Below are positions 28,623 through 36,149 of a DNA stretch of 64,000 bases, in pieces. The notes beneath the pieces were generated by a model that saw only the letters and a program-made list of their open reading frames with translations, ran no database searches and had not been told where the DNA came from. Origin of the DNA: JAEUIZ01 sp046155605 (GTDB lineage: Bacteria > Planctomycetota > Phycisphaerae > Phycisphaerales > UBA1924); the NCBI GenBank assembly GCA_046155605.1, contig JBJXFQ010000068.1:1-64000 (forward strand). Direction: 5' to 3'. Positions within the stretch are counted from its first letter, which is position 1. Every line of letters starts with the position of its first letter. Position numbers and translations under genes: made by a program.

Positions 28623-29315
28623 ATGAAGACGCATGGCTCGATGGCGATGTGGCTGGCGGCGGCGGTGGTCGGGACGGCGGGCTTGCCGGCGCTCGCGCAG
28701 TCCAACATCGACGCCGTCAACAAGTTCTCATGGCAGGAGAACTGCGGGTGGATGAACTGGCGCGACGCCAACGCGACGACGCAGGGCGTGAGATATTATG
28801 TTACGTTCCTCGGCGGCCACGCGTGGGGCGAGAACATCGGGTGGGTCAACATGGGCGACGGCACGCCGGGCGGGCCGGGCGGGACCGCGTACACGAACTC
28901 GACCGGCACGGACTTCGGCGTCAACGTCGGGCCCGGGGGCAACTTGAGCGGGTTCGCGTGGGCTGAAAACGTGGGCTGGATCAACTTTGGCGGCGGCGCG
29001 CTCGCGTCGCCACCGCAGCCGGCGCGATACGACGCCGCGGCGAACCGCTTCCGCGGGTACGCGTGGGGCGAGAACATCGGTTGGATCAATCTTGATGAGG
29101 CCGCGGCAGGCAAGTTTGTCGGCGTGACGTGCTACGCCAACTGCGACCAATCGACGGTGACGCCGACGCTCAACGTTAACGACTTTACATGCTTCCTCAA
29201 TCGCTTTGCGGCCAACGACCCATACGCGAACTGCGACGGGAGCACGACCCCGCCGGTGCTGAACGTCAACGACTTCACCTGCTTCCTCAACAAGTTCGCG
29301 GCGGGGTGCTCGTAA
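28623..29315 (+). CDS. Secreted WENIGW-repeat protein with two dockerin-like repeats
   Basis: 230 residues from the ATG at 28623. Signal peptide ends near LPALAQS. Then one degenerate and three clear copies of a short aromatic repeat: SWQENCGWMNW, AWGENIGWVNM, AWAENVGWINF, AWGENIGWINL, each followed by a Gly-rich linker. The tail has CYANCDQSTVTPTLNVNDF and YANCDGSTTPPVLNVNDF. The aromatic repeats look like surface-exposed binding loops, perhaps for carbohydrate; that is inference. Last intact gene of the secreted island. Confidence 0.82.
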   Translation: MKTHGSMAMWLAAAVVGTAGLPALAQSNIDAVNKFSWQENCGWMNWRDANATTQGVRYYVTFLGGHAWGENIGWVNMGDGTPGGPGGTAYTNSTGTDFGVNVGPGGNLSGFAWAENVGWINFGGGALASPPQPARYDAAANRFRGYAWGENIGWINLDEAAAGKFVGVTCYANCDQSTVTPTLNVNDFTCFLNRFAANDPYANCDGSTTPPVLNVNDFTCFLNKFAAGCS

Positions 29316-29487
29316 CCGCCGAATCGGGCATCAACGTGCTCTTGAACCCGGGCTATTTCGCGCGACACCGCGCCTTGGGCCAAATCCGAAAGTGGGATGG
29401 GTCTCAACTGGGTGGATGTTCTCGTCGCGTACCTGCTGCTGCGTGACTGCTTCAGAGGGCGAGTATCGCCCGACACGCACGCCGACC

Positions 29488-29541
29488 CGGCCCATCATCA
29501 ACGCTGCGGATTTCACGTGCTTCCAGACCGCATTCGTGGCA
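29488..29541 (+). pseudogene. Fossil of a dockerin-like repeat
   Basis: In a stretch with no intact gene (29316-29612), one frame reads RPIINAADFTCFQTAFVAC, a good match to the second half of the window's dockerin repeats (LNVNDFTCFLNKFAAGC). Upstream sequence in this frame is not protein-like and no signal peptide precedes it. Likely the remains of another secreted gene. Confidence 0.55.
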
Positions 29542-29612
29542 TGTCGCCCGTCACGCGACGACAAACATGTTCACTGGCTTCGCGCAGGTCGACAAGAAAG
29601 AAACCCCGCCTT

Positions 29613-30245
29613 TCAAGGCGATTTCCATCGACGCCACACCAGCACACCGACCACAAATGCCAAGGCGATCGGCGGCACGACGGAGAACATTCCCCAGAGC
29701 ACATCAGCGGGGCCATAGTTCCCGATGGCGGCCGGGATTGGTGAGATCGCCCAACCAAAGATCGTTGTGGCAACCGCACCCGCCGCGATTGCGGTAGCCA
29801 CTATCGCTACGCCGTGCTGCCGACGACGCGACGGCGGACGCTGCATCTCGACCTCCTGCGGGCTCCACTCGCCGCCGCACTCCGGGCAACGCACGCCGGA
29901 ACTCGACGGCGGCAGACCGGCGAGGTCGTACCCGCAACGGAGACAACTCGTCCACTCGTCGGCTTCGTGCGACCCGCACGCCAGCGCTTCAAGTTGCTCG
30001 CGCTCGATGCGGGTCGCATCATTCCGGCAACGGCTCAACGCCTCTGCCGCCGCAGCCAGGTCGCCTCGACGCACCATCACCAGCGCCGATGGTGCCATCG
30101 CGGCGTCCAACTGCAAAGCGGCGGAGGCATGGGCAAAGGCCTGTGCCTGAATGCCGGCCGCACGCAGCGCCTCGACGATCACAGAAACTTCAAACTCCGT
30201 TCGGGCGGAGGTCAGGGGCACGAGCATGTCAGGATCGGTGGTCAT
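29613..30245 (-). CDS. Hypothetical membrane protein with zinc ribbon
   Basis: 210 residues. N-terminal 80 residues (LVPLTSARTEFEVSVIVEAL, GIQAQAF) resemble the small DUF2007-type domain. A zinc ribbon follows at about 100-125: CLRCGYDL and CPECGGEW, a CxxC...CxxC pair. Two hydrophobic spans close the protein (VAIVATAIAAGAVATTIFGW and VVPPIALAFVVGVLV). This ribbon-plus-span design is common in planctomycete proteins of unknown role. Convergent with the secreted island. Confidence 0.75.
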   Translation of the reverse strand: MTTDPDMLVPLTSARTEFEVSVIVEALRAAGIQAQAFAHASAALQLDAAMAPSALVMVRRGDLAAAAEALSRCRNDATRIEREQLEALACGSHEADEWTSCLRCGYDLAGLPPSSSGVRCPECGGEWSPQEVEMQRPPSRRRQHGVAIVATAIAAGAVATTIFGWAISPIPAAIGNYGPADVLWGMFSVVPPIALAFVVGVLVWRRWKSP

Positions 30246-30351
30246 TGGTGATTATGGGTCCATGCGGGGCATTTGCGGCCGCGTTCCTCTCTCCTTGGCC
30301 ATCGCAAGCGGGCACTTGCATCCAAGTCACGGAATGTTATCATGGTCGCCC

Positions 30352-30990
30352 ATGAACCGAATCATCGTGGGCCTTCTTGCGGCGTTCATGGCGATCCTCC
30401 TCCCCGGCTGCGACGACGAGAGCACCGAGATCAAGGAAGTGTGGGAGTCGTATGAGACGGCCCGCGAGGCGGGCAATGCCGAGGGCGTCATCGCCGTCTG
30501 CGATCCAAAGAACATCGAGCACTTCGGCGAGTTGGTCGAACTCGCGAAGTACGCCGACCGCACAACGCTTGTGCGCCTCGATCCGGTGGACAGGCTCAAC
30601 GTGCTCGCCCTCCGCTACACGAAAAAGCCCGATGAACTTCGCGCGATGACCGGCCTGTCAATGGCCAAAGAGCAATACTCGCGAGCGACCGGACCCTTCG
30701 GCGGCGACTTTCCCATCACCCTCGGCAAGATCTCGGTCAGACCTCCACGCGCCTATGCCGAGATGCTGGTCGACGGCGAGACCACGGGGCTGAAACTCGA
30801 GTTCCTGAAGTCAAACGATGTGTGGCGAGTCGATCTGCGCGGTGAGGACAAAATCTTCACCTGGCTCCTTGAGAAGGTCGCCCACGCTCGCAACAAGAAC
30901 CTCGATGACCTCATCACGAAACTTGCGGCTGACATGACGGGCAATATGGTGAGCGGCAAGGTCTGGGACGCGCCGCTGAAAAAGCCCTGA
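30352..30990 (+). CDS. Putative lipoprotein of unknown function
   Basis: 212 residues from the ATG at 30352. Signal sequence MNRIIVGLLAAFMAILLPGC with a lipobox ending at Cys20. The mature part is alpha-helical at first (TEIKEVWESYETAREAGNAE), then alpha/beta, and resembles small ligand-binding folds such as NTF2-like proteins (VWESYETAREAGNAEGVI, WRVDLRGEDKIF). That assignment is weak. Stands alone, divergent from the zinc-ribbon gene and convergent with the gene at 31060. Confidence 0.7.
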   Translation: MNRIIVGLLAAFMAILLPGCDDESTEIKEVWESYETAREAGNAEGVIAVCDPKNIEHFGELVELAKYADRTTLVRLDPVDRLNVLALRYTKKPDELRAMTGLSMAKEQYSRATGPFGGDFPITLGKISVRPPRAYAEMLVDGETTGLKLEFLKSNDVWRVDLRGEDKIFTWLLEKVAHARNKNLDDLITKLAADMTGNMVSGKVWDAPLKKP

Positions 30991-31059
30991 CGCGCGAACT
31001 CGGTGCTCGTCGCGGTGCCAACGCGCGACTCCCCGAACGAAGCGCCAATCAGTGCCCGA

Positions 31060-31755
31060 TCAGCCCTGCAACAGCGACTGGAGCCTGTCGAGCCGCTGCC
31101 CCCAGGCCTTCTTAGCGCGCGCCGCGTCAGCCGCGCTGCTCAGTTTGTCGTGCTCGATCTGCACGAGGCACTTGTTCTCGCCTTTAGGCCAGAGATTCAC
31201 GTCCACGTTCGTCGGGGAGGCATCGGGGCTCCAACTGATCCGCAGCGACTTGTCGCGCGTGGATCGGCGAATCGCGAGCGTGCCGTCGAGCCACTCGCCA
31301 CGCACCGTCGGATCAAAGAACGCGAGGAACGCGTCGCTGATCGGTGCGGCGATGGTGCGGCTGGCGCTGACGGAAAAGCCGCCGGGTTTCTGGTGCTTGG
31401 CACGGCCGTGACGGGCCTGCTCATAGCCGACCGTGACCATCTGCGACCACCACGGTGCCACGTCATGCTTGCTGTGGAGGAGTTCGGCGATCTCGGGGTG
31501 CGAGAGGTCGCTCCCGCCATCGCGGTCGATGACGACGAGCCACTGCTCCCAGGATTTGCCTGTCGCGCGGAGCACGGCATCTGACGAGATACCGGCGAGG
31601 GAGTCGGCAGACTTGCCGCGCGCCGCACTCGGGCCGCGCGCCGCGACTTGGCGCTTCGTTGGCTTCTTGGCCACCTTCTTTGTCGGCTTGTTCGCGGATT
31701 TGGCTGCTGCGGTGGCGCGGCGCGGCGTCGGTTTGCGTGCGGGTTTCTTGGCCAT
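31060..31755 (-). CDS. DUF4287/SRPBCC-domain protein with basic N-terminal tail
   Basis: 231 residues from the ATG at 31755; the longer open frame beyond it reads through the neighbouring permease gene and is spurious. Residues 1-45 are a Lys/Arg/Ala-rich tail (KKPARKPTPRRATAAAKSAN) like those of DNA-binding histone-like tails. Residues 55-115 match the DUF4287-type motif GKSWEQWLVVIDRDGG, HPEIAELL and APWWSQMVTVGYEQ. The remainder is an SRPBCC/AHSA1-like fold (SASRTIAAPISDAFLAFFDP). The ligand is unknown. It starts 32 nt after wzm, same strand. Confidence 0.75.
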   Translation of the reverse strand: MAKKPARKPTPRRATAAAKSANKPTKKVAKKPTKRQVAARGPSAARGKSADSLAGISSDAVLRATGKSWEQWLVVIDRDGGSDLSHPEIAELLHSKHDVAPWWSQMVTVGYEQARHGRAKHQKPGGFSVSASRTIAAPISDAFLAFFDPTVRGEWLDGTLAIRRSTRDKSLRISWSPDASPTNVDVNLWPKGENKCLVQIEHDKLSSAADAARAKKAWGQRLDRLQSLLQG

Positions 31756-31787
31756 ACGACGATGGTACACGTTCGCGAGCCGCGCGA

Positions 31788-32564
31788 TCAGATCACGTCC
31801 CGCAACTCGGCGCGCAGCCGGCGCAACACCACATAGCCCAGTGCCGTCGCGCCCCCGGCCCAGATCGCCATCTGCACCCACAGCCACGGGCCGGGCACTT
31901 CGCGCGAAAGGAACAGCAGCCGGATCCCGGTGATCGCCGGATACACGGGGTTGTACGGCAGCACGGCCTGCATCCACTTCGGCAAGGACGACTCGTAGTA
32001 CACGATCGGATAGAGCCAGAACCAGACCTGCAGCAAGATCGGCACCACTTGGCCCACATCGCGGATAAACGCATTCACCGTGCCCAGCGCCAGCCCAAGC
32101 CCGAACCCCACCAGCAGCAGCAGCACCAGCGGAATCGGTAGCAACGCCCAGTGCCACGACGGATAGTGGCCCAGCGCCATCGCGACGCCCACGAGCGCGG
32201 CGAAACTGATCGAGAGCCCGATCGCCGACGTCGCCGCCGTCTGTGCCACAAATACCTGCTCGGGTATCGGAAGTTTGCGCAGGTAGACGGCATGATGCAC
32301 GAACGCGGACGTGCCACGATTGAGGCAATCCGCGAACGCGGTCCACGGGAGCAGCCCCGCGCACAGATAAACCGGATACGGCGCGCCGCCCATGTTGCCA
32401 TGCTTCAACACGCTCGTGAAAATCAGCGAGAAAACCAGGATCATCGAGAGCGGCTGGAGCAGGTTCCAGAGCACGCCCATGCCCGAGCCGGCGTACCGCG
32501 TTCGCACTTCGGACCACGCCGTGCGCCAGATGTACCCGCGATGGCGGTAGAGGTCGAGGATCAT
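31788..32564 (-). CDS. wzm: Polysaccharide ABC exporter permease (Wzm-like)
   Basis: 258 residues, six membrane spans, typical ABC-2 polysaccharide permease: start LYRHRGYIWRTAWSEVRTRY, then LQPLSMILVFSLIFTSVL, PYPVYLCAGLLPWTAF, and WFWLYPIVYYESSLP. With Wzt (36146-37522) it would form the exporter that moves an undecaprenyl-linked polysaccharide across the inner membrane. Its ATG overlaps the upstream sulfotransferase stop by 4 nt. It is the last gene of the operon, separated from wzt by three sulfotransferase genes and a hairpin cluster. Confidence 0.88.
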   Translation of the reverse strand: MILDLYRHRGYIWRTAWSEVRTRYAGSGMGVLWNLLQPLSMILVFSLIFTSVLKHGNMGGAPYPVYLCAGLLPWTAFADCLNRGTSAFVHHAVYLRKLPIPEQVFVAQTAATSAIGLSISFAALVGVAMALGHYPSWHWALLPIPLVLLLLVGFGLGLALGTVNAFIRDVGQVVPILLQVWFWLYPIVYYESSLPKWMQAVLPYNPVYPAITGIRLLFLSREVPGPWLWVQMAIWAGGATALGYVVLRRLRAELRDVI

Positions 32565-34118
32565 GCGAGTTTCCGGAGGACGATGGCGCCCGAGGCATAG
32601 TTGTGGTGCGGCGCGGATTGACGATGCCACGCGACAAACGGCGCGAGGTCGGCGCGGTTCCAATCCGGCGGGCGCGTCTGGCCGAACGCGGGATGGGTGA
32701 ACGCCGCGTCGGCGTCGCGGAGGGTCATGGCGTGGCCGTTCCAGGCGGGGAAGGTCATGCCCATCTCCGGCTCGCAGATGTCGAACGAGAGACCCAGCAC
32801 CCCGCCGGGGCGAAGTACGCGCGCGGCCTCGTCGATCGCCGCACGCTGATCCGGCTGATGTTCGATGACGGAAAAACTCGTGAGCACATCGGCGCTGTCG
32901 GAATCGAGCGGGATGCGGTCGGAGTCGGCATAGACCCAATCAACATCGACGCGGAGGCGATCGCGGAGCGAGGCCCAGATCGGCTCGACTTTGCGGTTGC
33001 GCTCGACGAGCGTGACCCGTGCGCCGAGCAACGCGGCGATCCAGGGCATCGGCGAGAGTTCGCTGCCCAGATCGACGAGTCGCGGGCGCGCCGCCCAGTC
33101 CACCCGCGCGAGCGCCCGGAACCACAGCCACGGATACTCCCACACCTTCGACCAGTTCGTGAACGTCTTGAGTCCCAGTGGCGCGGCGAACGCGTTCACA
33201 TATTCCATATATCGCCGAAACAGCGGCGATTGCAACTGATCCACGGCGGCGAGCGCCGCGGCGGGCTCGATGGGCACTCGCTGCGCGCTCGCCAGCGGCC
33301 CAAGGATCTCACGCGCCAACGGATCAAGGTCCGCGGCGGCGCGGCCCACTCGATCGGCGCGGATCGCCCCGTGCGCGCGCACGTCGGCGCTCCCCCATTC
33401 CCACTCCGGCAGGTCGTGCGCGTGCCCGGCGTAGTCGAGCATGGCGGGCTCGAAGGGCTCGCCGACGAAATCCATGATCGTGCGCACGGTCCTGTCCGGC
33501 TCGGCCACGAGCGATTCGTAATCGACGCGGAGGACAGTTCGGGCCTCGAGCGCGCGCGCAACAATGGCGTTCCAATGCCGCCAGCGCAGCAGCGCGGCGA
33601 AGGGGGTGTTGGCGACGGCGACGCCGGGGCCGAAGGAGAGGTTTTTCTCGTGCCAGGCCGAGATGCCGCGGCGGTGCGGAGCGATGATGCTGGTGGAAGC
33701 GGCGACATCGAGGCCGTCGCGGACGAGGTGGATGGCGCGCGCGCGCGGGAAGAGGTCGAAGAGGAAGTCGGCGAAGAGGACGTTATCGGGGGTTTTTTCG
33801 GCCCATCGGCGCTTGCCGCGGGAGGCGGCGTAGGCGTCCATGAGTTCGGAGACGAGCGTGCGCACGGCGGCGGTCGCGAGGTCTTTGGACATGCCGAAAC
33901 TCGCGCAGTAGCCATGCTTCTCGTCGCGAAGGAATCGGAGCAGCCCTTGGACGCTCCGGGGCTGGTGTGCGGCGAGCCAGGGGGTTTCGGGGCCGCAGGC
34001 GATGGCGGAGTGCGAGTCGAGGATGGCGCGGAGGAGTGTGGTGCCGGAGCGGGGGACGCCGAGGATGAAGATGGGGCTGGACGTTGGGCACCTCAGGAGG
34101 GGAGTGGGGCGGAGTCAT
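32561..34118 (-). CDS. Sulfotransferase-methyltransferase fusion with a disrupted start region
   Basis: The 3' part is open from an ATG at 33892 (443 residues), but the essential PAPS-binding P-loop lies upstream of it: in-frame codons before 33892 give PIFILGVPRSGTTLLRAILD with no ATG, GTG or TTG between them and an in-frame stop at 34115. An ATG at 34118 opens a reading frame (MTPPHSPPEVPNVQ) that would join the P-loop perfectly if one C of the run at 34073-34076 were absent. So either a 1-nt insertion disrupts the gene, or the base is an error. Later features: HLVRDGLDVAAS (3'-phosphate site), then a class I methyltransferase (VDLGSELSPM, SFSVIEHQPDQ, RVLRPGGVLG). Confidence 0.7.
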
Positions 34119-34188
34119 TGTTGGTGGGTGGAGGCGTCCGCCCAAGGGGCGGGAAGAAGAAGCAAGAGAAGGAAAGAGGCCAGGCGAC

Positions 34189-34237
34189 GAGTGGTGCAAA
34201 GCCACCACTCGCAACGATCGTGCGCCCGAAGCGGGCG
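34189..34237. repeat. Double-hairpin unit C1 (copy of 18498-18550)
   Basis: GAGTGGTG, CAAAGC, CACCACTC is a perfect 8-bp stem (34189-34210). ACGATCGT is a palindrome in the spacer. CGCCC, GAAGC, GGGCG is a second stem (34223-34237). About 46 of 50 bases match unit B. Part of a 409-nt gene-free gap inside the polysaccharide operon. Confidence 0.65.
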
Positions 34238-34301
34238 AAGGCGCGGATGGAACGAGGGAAGAAGAGTAGAGAAGGAGTGAAGAGGAGGGGAAACCAAGAG
34301 C

Positions 34302-34335
34302 ACCGACTTCGAGGCGAAGCCGGTGGCACGGGGAG
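34302..34335. repeat. Hairpin-plus-trailer unit C2
   Basis: ACCGACTTCG, loop AGG, CGAAGCCGGT: a 10-bp stem with one A-C mismatch (34302-34324), followed by GGCACGGGGAG. Same loop and trailer as unit D4 at 38987 with an unrelated arm sequence. Confidence 0.65.
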
Positions 34336-34338
34336 AAG

Positions 34339-34366
34339 AATCGACGGGGATCGACGATGTACCCAG
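34339..34366. repeat. Hairpin-plus-trailer unit C3, degenerate
   Basis: AATCGACGGGGA is identical to the left arm and loop of unit D3, but the right arm reads TCGACGAT instead of CCGTCGAT, so the stem is lost. The trailer GTACCCAGG is kept. Useful as a decayed copy of D3. Confidence 0.55.
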
Positions 34367-34376
34367 GAACCCCCAC

Positions 34377-34425
34377 CGGCACTCGCGGCGCTCGTGCCAC
34401 CTCCCCCGCAGGGGTGCGGGGGAGG
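34377..34425. repeat. Hairpin units C4 and C5
   Basis: C4: GGCAC and GTGCC pair around an 11-nt loop (34379-34399). C5: CCTCCCCCGC, loop AGGGGT, GCGGGGGAGG, a perfect 10-bp stem at 34400-34425. Neither has the exact 3-nt loop, so they are looser members. Purine-rich sequence follows. Confidence 0.5.
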
Positions 34426-34461
34426 GTGAAGAAAAAGCAGAGGGCGAGGAGAAGAAGAAGA

Positions 34462-34489
34462 CCGCCCCGGAGGGGCGGGGTACCCGGAG
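34462..34489. repeat. Hairpin-plus-trailer unit C6
   Basis: CCGCCCC, loop GGA, GGGGCGG (34462-34478), then GGTACCCGGAG. Same loop and trailer class as D1-D3. It lies 39 nt before (on the plus strand) the 3' end of the sulfotransferase gene at 34528. Confidence 0.65.
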
Positions 34490-34527
34490 CGGAGAGGAGG
34501 CGTGTGCTTGGAACATGGACCAGTCGA

Positions 34528-35262
34528 TCATGAACGAGTCCATGCGGGATAGCCGAACTCGGAGGAGTCGGGGAGTTGGACGCGTTCGAGGATTCGGCAG
34601 AAGTCGGGATCGGCGCGCCAGGCCGTGTTGTCGCCGGCGCGGTAGAAGGACCGTGCGCCGGGGGCGACCATGGCGTCGAATCGGGTGGCGGCGTGGACGA
34701 AGGCGGGCGCGAGTTTGGGGCGGACGCCGACGAAGGCGACGAGGCGTTCGAGGGCGGCGGGACTTTCAACGAGGTCTTCGAAGCGGAGGAGGAGCGAGTG
34801 TTGCGGGTGCTCGGCGGTGATGGCGAGGCCGGCTCGATAGAAGTCGGTGTAGCGGTTGAACTTGTCCTGGAGCCAAGCGGCCGGCGCGTCGATGGTAGTG
34901 CCCCATCGCGAGGTGGCGGCGCGGTAGAAACTGTAGACGGTGGCGATAGGCTCGCGGATGAGGATGAGGGCCGGGGCATCGGCCTTGGCGGGAGTGCCGT
35001 GGCGGCCGGCGGCGCGGGCGTTGAACCAGACGGGGGAGAGCGGGACGCCGTCTTCGCGGAGATCGAGGGCGTAGAGGGCGAGGGGCTGGAGTTCGCGCTG
35101 GCGATCGACGGCCTCGGGCTCGTCGGTGCCGGGCTGAGGAAGGGCGACGAGATCAAAGAGGCCCTGCGTGCAATAGCGGAGGAAGTGGGAGCCGGTGCGC
35201 GGGAAGGCGAAGAAGTCGATCTGTCGGGCGAGGGTGCGGCCAAAGAAATACTGGTCTTTCAT
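34528..35262 (-). CDS. Sulfotransferase-like protein
   Basis: 244 residues. A PAPS-type phosphate-binding loop FFAFPRTGSHFLR (18-29) starts the domain, and LILIREPIATVYSFY matches the 3'-phosphate motif (R-P---V-S-Y). The C-terminus has RFEDLVESPAALERLVAFVG, another family feature. It probably sulfates a sugar or a carrier-linked glycan before export. The ATG overlaps the stop of the next sulfotransferase gene by 4 nt, so both are in one operon. Confidence 0.8.
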   Translation of the reverse strand: MKDQYFFGRTLARQIDFFAFPRTGSHFLRYCTQGLFDLVALPQPGTDEPEAVDRQRELQPLALYALDLREDGVPLSPVWFNARAAGRHGTPAKADAPALILIREPIATVYSFYRAATSRWGTTIDAPAAWLQDKFNRYTDFYRAGLAITAEHPQHSLLLRFEDLVESPAALERLVAFVGVRPKLAPAFVHAATRFDAMVAPGARSFYRAGDNTAWRADPDFCRILERVQLPDSSEFGYPAWTRS

Positions 35263-36149
35263 CGGGAACCCTCGATCGGCGTGACCGCGAGCGAGGCTCG
35301 GGCGAGCGAGGGCGTAGCGGGCGAATCATCGGCCCAGTAGCCGAGGCGACGGAGCGTGTCGCCGGCGATGGCCTCGGCAGAGTCGGGGACGGCGCGAGCG
35401 GCAGCGGGTGGCGAGCGGCGAGCGAGTTGCTCGCGGGCGAAGGCACGCATTGCTGGCGACGGCGAGAGCGAAAGTGCGGCGTCGAGGGTGCCGCAGGCGC
35501 GAAGCGGATCGTCGAGGAGGTCTTCGTACCGCAGCCGAGTGAAGCGCGCGGGGTGCTCGGCGGCAAGCCACTCGTCGGCGGCGTCGACGCTGAGACGCCA
35601 CTCGAGGAGGCCGCGGTCGAACGGCGTGGAACAGCGATCGGCGATGGTGCCGAGGCCACGGTCGTGAGCGTGCTGAAGGAGGGCGGACCACTTGCGGTCG
35701 TCGCGGCCGTACCAGCGTCCGACGTTGGCGCGTTCCTGGATAGAGAAGGCGACCTCGATGCCGTGGCGGACGATGTTGATGATTGGCGCATCGGGCACGA
35801 TGGCGCGAAGGAAAGGGAGGCGGAAGTTATTGATAGCGAGTTTTTCGATGATGACGGCGCGGCCTGCGCGATGGGATTCAAGACACGCGAGGAAGCGGTC
35901 GCGGGCATCTGGAGGTGCGTCGGCGGCGGTGAGGGCGACGCGGGCGGTGGGGGCGAGGCCGGCGATGGAGCGGCCCCAGATGTCGCCGATGGGAAAGTCG
36001 ATCCAGAGGTCGAAGCGATCGTTGAGGTAGGTGACGTCGGATCGCTGGGCGAGGAGTTGGCCGAGGATGGTGGTGCCGGAGCGGCCGCAGCCTGTGATGA
36101 AGGCGATGGGCGGCGGCGCGATTCCGGCTGCGGGTGCGGCGGGGCTCAT
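35259..36149 (-). CDS. Sulfotransferase
   Basis: 296 residues. P-loop ITGCGRSGTTILGQLL (18-33), 3'-phosphate motif NIVRHGIEVAFSIQERA, and the C-terminal RYEDLLDDPLRACGTLDAAL pattern of bacterial glycan and lipid sulfotransferases. It overlaps both neighbours by 4 nt (wzt upstream, the second sulfotransferase downstream), which places sulfation firmly within the polysaccharide export operon. Confidence 0.87.
   Translation of the reverse strand: MSPAAPAAGIAPPPIAFITGCGRSGTTILGQLLAQRSDVTYLNDRFDLWIDFPIGDIWGRSIAGLAPTARVALTAADAPPDARDRFLACLESHRAGRAVIIEKLAINNFRLPFLRAIVPDAPIINIVRHGIEVAFSIQERANVGRWYGRDDRKWSALLQHAHDRGLGTIADRCSTPFDRGLLEWRLSVDAADEWLAAEHPARFTRLRYEDLLDDPLRACGTLDAALSLSPSPAMRAFAREQLARRSPPAAARAVPDSAEAIAGDTLRRLGYWADDSPATPSLARASLAVTPIEGSR

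Noticed and set aside
31756..32637. Upstream extension of the SRPBCC gene to 525 codons
   Set aside because: It runs through wzm in the wrong frame; the ATG at 31755 begins the recognisable basic tail.
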